Below, one piece after another: positions 1 through 8,410 of a stretch of DNA of 64,000 nt. Position numbers and translations under genes: made by a program. How positions within the stretch are numbered: position 1 is the stretch's first letter; each line of letters starts with the position of its first letter. The stretch is taken from positions 62,001 to 126,000 of the forward strand of contig CALLPN010000013.1 of NCBI GenBank assembly GCA_938015435.1, in the 5' to 3' direction. The DNA is from an uncultured Saprospiraceae bacterium (GTDB lineage Bacteria > Bacteroidota > Bacteroidia > Chitinophagales > Saprospiraceae). The notes below the pieces were generated by a model. That model was not told where the DNA came from. It saw only the letters and a program-made list of their open reading frames with translations, and did no database searches.

Positions 1-650
1 ATTCTGATTGAAAACATCTGCGCCAGAAAACATGGCACCCATATCTGTCACATTACTTACATTCCAATTACCAATATCTTGATTAAATAATTCCGTATCG
101 CTGAACATAGACACCATATTAGTCACATTACTTACATTCCAGTTTCCAATATCCTGATTAAATGCGATGGCAACATCAAACATACTTCGCATATTAGTCA
201 CGTTACTTACATCCCAGGTGCTTATGTCCTGATTAAATGCAAGAGCACTTTCAAACATATTTTGCATAGTAGTGACATTACTTACATCCCAACTTCCAAT
301 GTCTTGATTAAATGTATCATTTGAATCGAACATTCCTCTCATATTTGTTACTGAGCTTACATCCCAACTTCCAATGTCTTGATTGAATGCAGAGTTCAAA
401 AACATTTGAAACATGGTCGTGACATTACTAACATCCCAAGCGCTGATATCCTGATCAAATACAGTGGTACTTTGAAACATAGTGTACATGTTTGTTACGC
501 CGCTTACATCCCAGTTCCCAATATCTTGATTGAATGCTGAGGCATTATTAAACATATAACTCATGTCTGTTACATTGCTAACATCCCAACTTTCAATATC
601 CTGATTGAAAACATCTGTTCGTCTAAACATACTACTCAAAGATGATACAT
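1..650 (-). repeat. BspA/DUF285 coding repeats, second block
   Basis: At least nine copies of a 72-75 bp unit encode the [14 protein letters not shown] type of repeat. The block continues past the left window edge. One unit is one codon shorter, at [10 protein letters not shown]. Units differ at many silent positions, so this is an old array, not a recent expansion. Confidence 0.85.
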
Positions 651-2067
651 TGGATAAGTTAGGATTGTCAATTGCTTGGCCCCCAAGATTAGAACATCCA
701 TAAAAAGCATTTCGCATTGAAGTCCAATTATTAGAACCCCATTGATCAATTGAGATTATTTTATCCTTATCCCCAGTATTATTAAAATATATCGTAGGAA
801 AGGAACCTGTTATAGAAACTTGATATGTTCCAGCCACAGTGTATGTGTGAGTAGCACTACTAGTTACTCCAAAATCAGAATTACCATCGCCCCAATTAAT
901 ATCATAGTTATATCCAACGCCAAATGTAGGAACCGTAATGCTCTCATTTCCTGATGTTGTTTGCCAAGTTGTGATAAAGTCGTTAGGATCAGTCGCGTTA
1001 CAATTTCCATCTAATCCACCATCCGATATAGTCCAACCATCACTGTTAACCATATTTGTTCTAGCGGTTTCTCCTAAGCAAAATTGGCTGTTGCCACCAT
1101 GGAAATTGAGTCCACTGTTTAAATTTTGTGCATCCCATCCGATAAGTAAGTCGTCGTAATTTGCCGTCGAAAGAGTACTAAAGAGAAACATATTAGTCAT
1201 CGAAGTAACATTGCTTACATTCCAGTTTCCAATGTTCTGGTCGAATACTCCAGCGGAACGAAACATCGCTCCCATGTTACTTACATTACTTACATTCCAG
1301 TTACCTATATCTTGGTTAAATGAATTTGCAAATTGAAACATTTGTAACATGATAGTTACATTACTTACATTCCAATTTCCTATGTATTGATTAAAGCTTG
1401 AAGCGGATTGAAACATTGCGGCTGTTGTAGTTACATTACTCATATTCCAGTTTCCAATATCTTGATTAAATGCATTGCAACTTCTAAACATAGATGCCAT
1501 TGCAGTGACATTGCTTACATTCCAATTTCCGACATCTTGATTAAAAGAATTAGCCCCAAAAAACATGCTGTTCATTGTGGTGACATTACTAACGCTCCAG
1601 TTTCCCATACTTTGATTCCAAGAGCTTGCAGAGTTAAACATATTGTTCATGTTAGTTACGCTAGATAAGTTAGGGCTATCACTCGCTTGACCTGCAAGAT
1701 TAGTGCAGCCATGAAATGCTCTATCCATAGAAGTCCAAGGATTACTTCCCCATTGGTCTACAGAAATAATTTTTTGTCGATCAAATTGGAATCCAAAATA
1801 AATTCTAGGGAAATTACCTGTAATGGCTACCTGATAAGTTCCAGCAATCCCATAGTCATGTGTAATATCTCCAGTTACGCCAAAGTCATCAATTGTACCA
1901 TCGTTTTCCCAATCCACATTGTAGCTGTATCCCCCTCCAAATGTGGGAATAGTAATGCATGAAGTACATGAAGTACCTGGGTTGTCAGTTTGCCAAGTGG
2001 TAAGAAAAGCTTGCGCGGAGATCAATATGGGCAAGAGTGAAAGTATTGTAACGTAGATGTATTTCAT
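1..2067 (-). CDS. BspA-type repeat surface protein, N-terminal part (cut by window edge)
   Basis: The frame is open for 689 codons from an ATG at 2067 to the window edge, so the C-terminus is missing. Residues 1-19 form a signal peptide ending in ISAQ. The visible part has the same architecture twice: a PKD-like beta domain ([18 protein letters not shown] in the first copy, [17 protein letters not shown] in the second), a linker containing [10 protein letters not shown] or [10 protein letters not shown], then a run of about 25-residue repeats with core [17 protein letters not shown]. This is the DUF285/BspA leucine-rich-repeat-like family, known as surface proteins in Bacteroidota. A linker with [13 protein letters not shown] and [10 protein letters not shown] joins the two halves, as is common in this family. 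Adhesion is an inference. A T9SS sorting domain would be expected past the edge but cannot be seen. Confidence 0.9.
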   Translation of the reverse strand, partial: MKYIYVTILSLLPILISAQAFLTTWQTDNPGTSCTSCITIPTFGGGYSYNVDWENDGTIDDFGVTGDITHDYGIAGTYQVAITGNFPRIYFGFQFDRQKIISVDQWGSNPWTSMDRAFHGCTNLAGQASDSPNLSSVTNMNNMFNSASSWNQSMGNWSVSNVTTMNSMFFGANSFNQDVGNWNVSNVTAMASMFRSCNAFNQDIGNWNMSNVTTTAAMFQSASSFNQYIGNWNVSNVTIMLQMFQFANSFNQDIGNWNVSNVSNMGAMFRSAGVFDQNIGNWNVSNVTSMTNMFLFSTLSTANYDDLLIGWDAQNLNSGLNFHGGNSQFCLGETARTNMVNSDGWTISDGGLDGNCNATDPNDFITTWQTTSGNESITVPTFGVGYNYDINWGDGNSDFGVTSSATHTYTVAGTYQVSITGSFPTIYFNNTGDKDKIISIDQWGSNNWTSMRNAFYGCSNLGGQAIDNPNLSNVSSLSSMFRRTDVFNQDIESWDVSNVTDMSYMFNNASAFNQDIGNWDVSGVTNMYTMFQSTTVFDQDISAWDVSNVTTMFQMFLNSAFNQDIGSWDVSSVTNMRGMFDSNDTFNQDIGSWDVSNVTTMQNMFESALAFNQDISTWDVSNVTNMRSMFDVAIAFNQDIGNWNVSNVTNMVSMFSDTELFNQDIGNWNVSNVTDMGAMFSGADVFNQN
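1195..1660 (-). repeat. BspA/DUF285 coding repeats, first block
   Basis: Six copies of a 75 bp unit encode the [14 protein letters not shown] repeat. This block lies between the first PKD-like domain and the linker with [10 protein letters not shown]. The consensus favours NW..N where the second block favours SW..D, so the two blocks have diverged as groups. Confidence 0.85.
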
Positions 2068-2656
2068 TTTGTGAAGTTTTGTTTTATTAAAGGGTTTGAT
2101 TTCGGATAGTCGTGGATAGTTAGATGAGTTCCTACATATGTTGCGAGAGTATTCTGTCGTTATTTTTGAAAAGTAGATTGGTAAAGGCATACAAACTATG
2201 TTCATACTAATAGAATTAGCTGTCGAGTTAAAAGGGCTTGAATTATTAATGGAAATTACAAACTGCTATTGAGGTATAAAATTATTAATGATCATCGGTA
2301 GCAATATTTCACGAACGGTCAAGTTTGACCATAAGCGGTAATTTTTTTTGTTTTTTTAATGGGCTGTTACTTTGTTTGGATTTTTTTTGGTAGCAATTAT
2401 GGTTAATCGATCATTAGTTTTATTTTTTTATTGAAAATTGGATGAAATACCTAAAGAGTTTTTATTTGACATCTTATATGTTATGGGAATTTTAATTTCG
2501 ATAAATAATGTTCGTGCAATATCGTATCTGTTGCATTTATCTAATTTTTTATGTGCGTAATAGTTCTTACTCATTAGTGGTAAAAGGGTGGAGAAAGGTT
2601 ACCGAAAGTTTGGATTGTTTTTAAGAAATTATCATTTTTGAAAAAAGCAATTAATT
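2068..2656. other. 589-bp intergenic region with a short palindrome
   Basis: No convincing gene is seen here. The region separates a minus-strand surface protein from a plus-strand small gene, so it should carry promoters for both. The one clear structure is the perfect inverted repeat GGTCAA-GT-TTGACC at 2317-2330, a possible operator. It is followed by T-rich runs at about 2342-2360 and 2380-2390. I found no clean TAnnTTTG element on either strand near the starts. Confidence 0.4.
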
Positions 2657-2995
2657 ATGGCACATGTAAGAGGACATATTTTGAAAATGAAAAGACTCAC
2701 TTCGGATACGGAATCGCACCCGCCCAGAACAGGAGACTTCCACACGTACCATTTTTCGGTAACCAATTATAATGATCTTAGACCTATGATTGAAGCGTCT
2801 GATTCTTATGAGGATAGATATGGAAGGGATATTTTATTTTTGTCTGAAAGTAGATCAATAAGAAAAGGTGAAATTGATATCGTATTGAAAACACAAAATC
2901 ATTTTGATTTTGCAAATGATTGGACTTTTGAAGGAAAGAATAATTGGTTAGTCTACGATGAAGATGATCAAGAAGAAGGTCACCATCATGATTGA
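2657..2995 (+). CDS. Small hypothetical protein with acidic/histidine tail
   Basis: A 112-residue frame that I do not recognise. The first 30 residues are basic and rich in H, R and K. The middle mixes aromatic and charged residues (YHFSVTNYNDLRPMIEAS). The last 15 are acidic and end in EEGHHHD, which could bind metal. There is no signal peptide or membrane segment. It converges with the CHAT-protein gene, its stop lying 9 bp before that gene's stop, and it has its own 589-bp upstream region. Amino-acid use looks natural for a real protein, but no family supports it. It may be unrelated to the CHAT operon despite being adjacent. Confidence 0.5.
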   Translation: MAHVRGHILKMKRLTSDTESHPPRTGDFHTYHFSVTNYNDLRPMIEASDSYEDRYGRDILFLSESRSIRKGEIDIVLKTQNHFDFANDWTFEGKNNWLVYDEDDQEEGHHHD

Positions 2996-3004
2996 TGTGT
3001 TTAT

Positions 3005-5479
3005 TTAATTGCTAATTTTGAGATTGGCGTTTCCTTCCAATATAAATCCGGCCCAATAATATGGGTGGGTATATTGAGGTTGTGATTTGAGTGATATTTT
3101 GGCTTGTTGTAGAGCTTTAGTTGCTATTAAACCTTTTCTGATGTTTTGATGGAATAAGACCATGAGTTCTGACGTAGTTTTTTCATTTACTTTCCATAAG
3201 GATTTAATAACCGTTTCTGCACCCGACTGCAAAAAATCTCTAGATAAAGAAAATATACCCGCTCCTGCTTTAATAGTGCCAGTTCCACTATCACAAGAAC
3301 TAAGTATTACAAGTTTTGTATCCCAATCCATCGACTTAAGAGTGAATCCGTAAATAGGTACTCCATTACCTTTAGTATCGCGAATCAGTATGTAGTTGTC
3401 CAACGGATTGTTAGTACTTGATTTAGAATGACTAGAGATATGAACTATATCTTGCTTAAGTCCTTTCGTTAAATTCTGTTCAGTTAATTGGTATCCAGAA
3501 TAAATTTCTTTCGTTGGGTATGATTCAGATATTGCAATAATTTCTTCTTGGCCATATACAAGCTCAGGAAATGTACGAATGTTTCGATCGTTTAAAGTGG
3601 CGTCACTAGAATAACTCACGGCAAATATACGATCACCCAAGATTATAGAAGAATGATTGATAGCTTCTGATATTTGTGATGCGTAAGAGATCGAGTATTC
3701 ATTCACCAAATGTTTTCCTGAGTTATCTTTGATCGCTTCGATGGGGAAGTCAAATAAATCACCATCTGGTATAAATATCAATTTTCTATGTTCTTTGGAA
3801 ATTTCTTGAGTAATTACCTGGTCTAGGTAATTTGATTTGTCAGTGATTGTTTTGTTTTTTATCTGATGTTTTTTTTGAGCAATGGCCTCGGAAACGAGTT
3901 CTCTATCCAGTTTTTTAATTTGTATTTCACTAGATGTTATTTTCGAAAGAAAGAATGAAGAATCGCTTTGAATGAAATCAATTATTTGCGTTTCATTATC
4001 AATTTCAGATAGCCTTATGTTCTTGTTGTTATGCGATGTGTAATTTTTAATTTCAGGAAGTTCTGATTTTAGTTGATATAGTTCCTTATGAAGGTGATAT
4101 AGTTCTTTATACGCACCGAGGTCAGTATAGGTAGTATCTAAGTAACGATGGACTTCAAGTTCTCTTTTTTCAATTTTGAATTTCAGATCATTTATCTTTT
4201 GTAAATGTTTTCCAGGAGTCTTGTTTCCTAAGACGGACCTAGAGTCTGATATTTTGTTGTACAAGTTTTTTATTTCATTTAGATAATTTAGAACATCAAT
4301 ATTTTCGATTGTTTTATTTTTATTTAGTTCTAGTAGAGCTTCTAGGAATATGTTATTCGATTTGTATATGGCATCTGCGTAATGTTCATTTATTACGCTT
4401 TTTCCTTGAGCGGTATAAGATTGGGTTAACTCCTTAGAGCAGTGGTATAAATCTATTAATGTGTTTTTGTTTTTTGATTCTGTATATTTTTGATATAGAA
4501 GAGCTTGTTTTCTATATAATGCAAGGTTGTTAAATTGTATGTTTTTTTTGCTGCAAACCATAATTGAATCTAAATGTAGCTGAGCTTTTTTAATATTTCC
4601 TGTATTTAGATAAGCATCAATCAAATAAGTTGTATTGTAGAAGTTTGATCTATTGCATATCGATTTAGAATGGTCTAACTCAGATAGTAAGCTTTTGATA
4701 GCATATTGATCATTCGATGCTACATAGCTAAGGTGAGTGTTTATTGATTTTTCTGTTGTGGGTATATACTGTGTACTATCTAGTACTGTTCTTTTTATGA
4801 AATTTATTTCCGTCTCGCTAAGGTTTTCTTCTAATGTCAGTAAAAGCGTTCTCATATATCGACATCCAGGTGTTTCTATTTGACAGTGTTCTAAAGTTTT
4901 CTTTAGGTAATGTTTGCATATAGATGTATCGCTAACTTCTCTAATTAAAGTTATTGTATGAATAGACCATGGCAAGTAGTATATTTCTTTTTGTTTCTCC
5001 TGAGATAGTTTAGATCTTAAGTGTTCCGCATATAATGATGTTGAGTAGGCATAGTTTACCTCTTGTTTTTGCCGAAGTGCTTTGGCAAGAAAATATAACA
5101 TGTTTATATTATGGGCAGGATCCAAGTTTAATTCCAGTTGCTCTATTAGAGATTCTATATCTAACTGAAATTTAAAACTTTGAGAGAGGTATTTGTATAA
5201 TATTATTTGTTGATATAACTTTTCGTTTTTATGCTCAGACAGTAATTTTTCTAGAGAATCTAATACAATACTTGCATCATTGTATTGACCTTTTCTTATT
5301 TTCCATCTGGCATATAATAGGTTAGACGCATGATTGAAGTATGTAGTGTCAAGCTGATATATAGAATCACATTGTTGATATGTATCTATACATTCAATAT
5401 CTATGTTCGTAGTCTTGCCTGTATAGTTACAACAGCAAAAAATACATCCAGTAATTACTATAAATATTAAATTTCTCAT
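3005..5479 (-). CDS. TPR-CHAT protease, predicted lipoprotein
   Basis: An 824-residue protein. The N-terminus has a short hydrophobic stretch and a lipobox I9-T10-G11-C12 followed by more cysteines (FCCC), so it is predicted to be exported and lipid-anchored. Roughly residues 30-480 are helical and TPR-like. The C-terminal 250 residues are a CHAT domain (caspase-like, clan CD) with HISSHS (His684 as likely catalytic His) and LSSCDSGTG (Cys729), followed by the family motifs GAETVIKSLWKV and HPYYWAGFILEG. CHAT proteins are cysteine peptidases, often switched by partner proteins. It is the last gene of a minus-strand run headed by an ECF sigma factor, 25 bp after the zincin-like gene. An exported CHAT protease could cut the periplasmic part of the membrane anti-sigma-like protein; that is inference. 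Substrate unknown. Confidence 0.88.
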   Translation of the reverse strand: MRNLIFIVITGCIFCCCNYTGKTTNIDIECIDTYQQCDSIYQLDTTYFNHASNLLYARWKIRKGQYNDASIVLDSLEKLLSEHKNEKLYQQIILYKYLSQSFKFQLDIESLIEQLELNLDPAHNINMLYFLAKALRQKQEVNYAYSTSLYAEHLRSKLSQEKQKEIYYLPWSIHTITLIREVSDTSICKHYLKKTLEHCQIETPGCRYMRTLLLTLEENLSETEINFIKRTVLDSTQYIPTTEKSINTHLSYVASNDQYAIKSLLSELDHSKSICNRSNFYNTTYLIDAYLNTGNIKKAQLHLDSIMVCSKKNIQFNNLALYRKQALLYQKYTESKNKNTLIDLYHCSKELTQSYTAQGKSVINEHYADAIYKSNNIFLEALLELNKNKTIENIDVLNYLNEIKNLYNKISDSRSVLGNKTPGKHLQKINDLKFKIEKRELEVHRYLDTTYTDLGAYKELYHLHKELYQLKSELPEIKNYTSHNNKNIRLSEIDNETQIIDFIQSDSSFFLSKITSSEIQIKKLDRELVSEAIAQKKHQIKNKTITDKSNYLDQVITQEISKEHRKLIFIPDGDLFDFPIEAIKDNSGKHLVNEYSISYASQISEAINHSSIILGDRIFAVSYSSDATLNDRNIRTFPELVYGQEEIIAISESYPTKEIYSGYQLTEQNLTKGLKQDIVHISSHSKSSTNNPLDNYILIRDTKGNGVPIYGFTLKSMDWDTKLVILSSCDSGTGTIKAGAGIFSLSRDFLQSGAETVIKSLWKVNEKTTSELMVLFHQNIRKGLIATKALQQAKISLKSQPQYTHPYYWAGFILEGNANLKISN

Positions 5480-5504
5480 TAACAGAGTAAGGTCAACAGT
5501 TAGG

Positions 5505-6380
5505 TTACTTTTTATCGCCGGTATTGAATTCCTTGTATTGTTTTAGATTGTTATCAACGTATGTTTTTTTATCAATGTTTGAATCGAAGGGTGTAATCCT
5601 ATGTATAGTATCGTATTCATCTCCAAATTTCAGGCTTAAAAATTTTTCGTCTGAAATTCCTATTCTGCTAGTTTCGTTTTTTTTATTATTTGACTTAAAA
5701 GAAAAGAATTCAGTTACAGTGCATAAAAGTGATTTTGGTACAAGATCTTCAACTTCAGGATTGTTTGAACAGAATCTATATAAGTTAGGATAGAGTGTGC
5801 TAGCTGCATCCGTAAGTGGTAGATACATAACTCGATGATTTGAGCTGACTAAGGTTTCAGGAGGATAGTGCATCTCTAGACGGTTGACCATATCTAACAT
5901 AAATCCAGGAGCACGATTGGTGTATAGATCTAACAATCTACAAGGTCCTATATCGTTGTCGTTATGGATATGGTATGCAGCTCCGTTATCATTTATTATG
6001 GCATGAATGATTTCGTGAAGAAAAACAATAGGATTTAGCCATGTGTATCTTAAATAAATAATTCCGTTTCTGTACCTATTGCGTCCTTCATTATCGTTTC
6101 GAACTCTTATAATACGTCTGTCCGTATCGGTGCTATTAAATTCCACACCGTTACCGCAAAAATAGTGTTCTCTGAAAAAATGATCAGCCAAATCCATCAA
6201 CTCTTGATTACTTCTAATCTCTAATGCTCTTTCTGTCTCAAAAACTATTGATATGTTGGGTACTAGGTTTGATTTTGTTTCATTATTGATAGTAGTAGTT
6301 AGCCCTGATGAGCTAAGTTGAATAGAGCTAAAATTGGGAGATAGGCTGTTTAATATATTCGGTGTAAGGTTAATTGACAT
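5505..6380 (-). CDS. Putative zincin-like metalloprotease (HEIIH motif)
   Basis: A 291-residue protein with a zinc-protease signature HEIIH at residues 122-126 in the context NPIVFLHEIIHAIINDNG. Histidines at H137 and H139 (AAYHIHND) could contribute metal ligands. The context resembles the M91 (NleD-like) effector peptidases, but I cannot confirm the family. No signal peptide or membrane segment is visible, and the N-terminal 45 residues are rich in Ser, Asn and Thr. It sits between the small lipoprotein (13 bp gap to the frame end) and the TPR-CHAT gene (25 bp), so it is co-transcribed. It could be a protease effector or a CHAT substrate in this operon; both are inference. Confidence 0.65.
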   Translation of the reverse strand: MSINLTPNILNSLSPNFSSIQLSSSGLTTTINNETKSNLVPNISIVFETERALEIRSNQELMDLADHFFREHYFCGNGVEFNSTDTDRRIIRVRNDNEGRNRYRNGIIYLRYTWLNPIVFLHEIIHAIINDNGAAYHIHNDNDIGPCRLLDLYTNRAPGFMLDMVNRLEMHYPPETLVSSNHRVMYLPLTDAASTLYPNLYRFCSNNPEVEDLVPKSLLCTVTEFFSFKSNNKKNETSRIGISDEKFLSLKFGDEYDTIHRITPFDSNIDKKTYVDNNLKQYKEFNTGDKK

Positions 6381-6392
6381 TGTGTGTTGGTT

Positions 6393-6989
6393 TTAGTGTC
6401 CTGGATGATTTTCTGTTGTGAAATCAAACATTAGATACTTTCCATTTATTCTTTGGAAACTGAAATTTTTATTCTTTAGAAGAATACCATGCACCTCCTT
6501 CGACGTATCTCTATCTGCGTTATAAATAAATGGAAAATCTGATATTACCCAAATTGTATCGATTTTAGAATCATCGTCCATTCTCATTCTCGCTGAAATA
6601 TAATCAGTTCTATTGTAGTTTAATTGTTCTTGATCGGTAAGGCCTATTTCACTAATATGGACTTTGCTATGTTCTCCTGATCCATCAAAATGACAATGGT
6701 TTATTTTTGGTGAACAGATTACCTCGATATCAAATGACTCTAATTCATTTTCAGTGGTCAATTTAACTATATCACGATCTAATAAATTTTGATTCTCGCT
6801 CCAAACAGTTTGGTTGGTTCCGTATAGTTGAATGAGTTTATTATTATCTGCATCGATGAATGTAACTTGACCTCTATATGTTTCAACTTTAGAATCCGTA
6901 GGTTTTTTCTCGCCACATTTTGGGCATTCCTCATTACAACATGATGCGATTAGAAAAGTTAATACTAGGAGAGTAATAAGATGTTTCAT
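6393..6989 (-). CDS. Small lipoprotein of the sigma/CHAT operon
   Basis: A 198-residue protein from ATG at 6989; a TTG six bases upstream is possible but less likely. The signal is MKHLITLLVLTFLIASC with lipobox IASC, then a cysteine cluster C-N-E-E-C-P-K-C just after the anchor that could bind metal or form disulfides. The remainder is a soluble, beta-rich domain of no family I recognise. It ends with a histidine-containing tail (TENHPGH). It lies 27 bp after the anti-sigma-like gene. Exported lipoproteins in such operons often act as sensors or regulators in the envelope; that role here is a guess from context. Confidence 0.75.
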   Translation of the reverse strand: MKHLITLLVLTFLIASCCNEECPKCGEKKPTDSKVETYRGQVTFIDADNNKLIQLYGTNQTVWSENQNLLDRDIVKLTTENELESFDIEVICSPKINHCHFDGSGEHSKVHISEIGLTDQEQLNYNRTDYISARMRMDDDSKIDTIWVISDFPFIYNADRDTSKEVHGILLKNKNFSFQRINGKYLMFDFTTENHPGH

Positions 6990-7016
6990 AGTCAAAGGGT
7001 TTTTTAAGTGTTTGAT

Positions 7017-7646
7017 TTATTGGTTAATTAGTTTTAGGTTCTCTATTGATTCAGATCTATTACTCATGAGCCATGCCTTTTTCGCTTCTTCTAATTCCCA
7101 TAACTCTAAGTGTATTGCACCTAGCCAATAGTATTCTTCGTCTAGATGTTTCTTATTGCTTTCAGCGGTAATATAAAGTTTGATTGATTTTTTTGCTTTT
7201 TCAAACCTATTTAATGAAAAATAATATTTTCCTTTTTCAAAATCATTCATTCCTATCGTATCTAATGATTTGGTAGCATCATTATCTATGGGTCTAATGT
7301 AATTGGCTAGGATTACTGATTTATCAAGTTCTGTGTGTTCACGGTTACTCATCCACCATCCAGAGATCAATAGTAGCAAAAGTACAGCAGCCATTCCTAA
7401 CCATATTCCTTTTAAATTATTTCTAGTTTTTTTCGTTATCGGTTGGTCCTCATCTTGAAGTTTCGAAAGCGTATCTAGCATATCCATTTCTAATAATCCT
7501 TCACTCAGTTTTTTAGCATCATCATAATTTTTGACAGCTTCGTTCAGCGAAGAGTTTTTCTTCATTTCCTCTTCAAAGCTTTTATGCTGTTTTGAATTGA
7601 GCTTTTGCTCAACGTAGTCATCGATATATTCAAAATAATCTTTCAT
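7017..7646 (-). CDS. Membrane anti-sigma-like protein with periplasmic TPR
   Basis: A 209-residue protein with one membrane span at about residues 80-99 (IWLGMAAVLLLLLISGWW). The cytoplasmic N-terminus (YIDDYVEQKLNSKQHKSFE) has the pattern seen at the start of many Bacteroidota anti-sigma factors and should face the sigma factor. The C-terminal half would be periplasmic and contains two TPR-like helix pairs (FEKGKYYFSLNRFEKAKKS and EEYYWLGAIHLELWELEEAK). Its ATG overlaps the sigma-factor stop codon as TAATG, which implies translational coupling and balanced amounts. A role holding the ECF sigma factor inactive until a periplasmic signal or cut is inferred from topology and gene order. Confidence 0.75.
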   Translation of the reverse strand: MKDYFEYIDDYVEQKLNSKQHKSFEEEMKKNSSLNEAVKNYDDAKKLSEGLLEMDMLDTLSKLQDEDQPITKKTRNNLKGIWLGMAAVLLLLLISGWWMSNREHTELDKSVILANYIRPIDNDATKSLDTIGMNDFEKGKYYFSLNRFEKAKKSIKLYITAESNKKHLDEEYYWLGAIHLELWELEEAKKAWLMSNRSESIENLKLINQ

Positions 7647-8245
7647 TACCGTAAAGCTGATTTTATTTGAGGGTTTTCTTCTAGATACTTTAGTAAGGAT
7701 TTGAAACAGAGATATTTCTTTTTCTTAGCCATGTTTTCACTTTTGTATTCCATGATGTGCGCAATTTCTCTCATCTTATATCCATTAGCCCAGTGCAGTA
7801 ATATTTCTTTACAGTTTTTACCTAGTTTCTGCATTAAGTCATGAAGAAGATGCACTTTGTCTTTTTCTAGTATAAGTGTTTCCGGAGAATCTACCCATTC
7901 ATTTTCCTGTAGGTATTCATCATTATAAGTGTATTTGCTTTCTTTTTTTCTTTTGGCCAGCCAAATATATCTCGCGATACTGATGATGTATGTGTTTAAT
8001 TGATACTTTATGTCTAAATCTGATTTTTGCATTACCGTTTTCACAAATTGCATCAGTGTAGTTGTAAATACTTCATGGAAATCATCTTGGTTTCCACCCA
8101 TCTTAATTAATGTGCTCAATATCCCTTGTTTAAGTTTCTGATCTTTGTAAAGATTGATAAGTACCTTATCTCTACCTTCTTTGCCAGAGCGTATATCCGT
8201 CAATATTGCATTAACCAATATGTCTTTATTAGTTTCTGTAATCAA
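7646..8245 (-). CDS. ECF-type RNA polymerase sigma factor
   Basis: A 199-residue sigma-70 family protein of ECF size. Region 2 spans about residues 24-100, with QLNTYIISIARYIWLAKRKK as the -10 recognition helix. Region 4 spans about 128-190 and carries the helix-turn-helix KNCKEILLHWANGYKMREIA. The start must be TTG at 8245: an in-frame stop lies four codons upstream, and the first ATG is codon 49, inside region 2. It heads the five-gene operon that ends with the TPR-CHAT protein, and it diverges from gldA. ECF factors usually activate their own operon and a small regulon. The target promoters cannot be told from this window. Confidence 0.85.
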   Translation of the reverse strand: MITETNKDILVNAILTDIRSGKEGRDKVLINLYKDQKLKQGILSTLIKMGGNQDDFHEVFTTTLMQFVKTVMQKSDLDIKYQLNTYIISIARYIWLAKRKKESKYTYNDEYLQENEWVDSPETLILEKDKVHLLHDLMQKLGKNCKEILLHWANGYKMREIAHIMEYKSENMAKKKKYLCFKSLLKYLEENPQIKSALR

Positions 8246-8290
8246 GGCTTTTGGTTTTTAGTGATTAAAAGTTACAGTTTAGTTCTCTAA

Positions 8291-8318
8291 TTGTGTAATT
8301 ATTTGTTATTTATTTTTG
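8291..8318 (+). promoter_or_regulatory. Possible promoter of gldAFG
   Basis: TATTTTTG at 8311-8318 matches the Bacteroidota -7 consensus TAnnTTTG. A TTG at 8291-8293 lies 17 bases upstream as a possible -33 element. The gldA start is about 93 bases downstream. Confidence 0.35.
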
Positions 8319-8410
8319 GTTTCATAGTCCTTTACTACGACACTAATTTCTTTATCTCATTACCATTTATTCCATATCTTCGCCATCATATTAAAAACAT
8401 TAAATCTTAC

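Noticed and set aside
1408..1962. Plus-strand frames of 86 and 91 codons opposite the BspA-type gene
   Set aside because: They are antisense shadows of the repeats; their own internal repetition reflects the coding strand.
3005..8245. Type III-E CRISPR locus
   Set aside because: The TPR-CHAT and sigma genes recall one, but no CRISPR repeats, gRAMP or Csx30/Csx31-like gene is visible in the window. Only the regulatory analogy is kept.
8291..8410. 40-codon N-terminal extension of GldA
   Set aside because: The extension is hydrophobic and absent from the family, and the region holds a promoter-like element. The ATG at 8411 fits the ATPase start.
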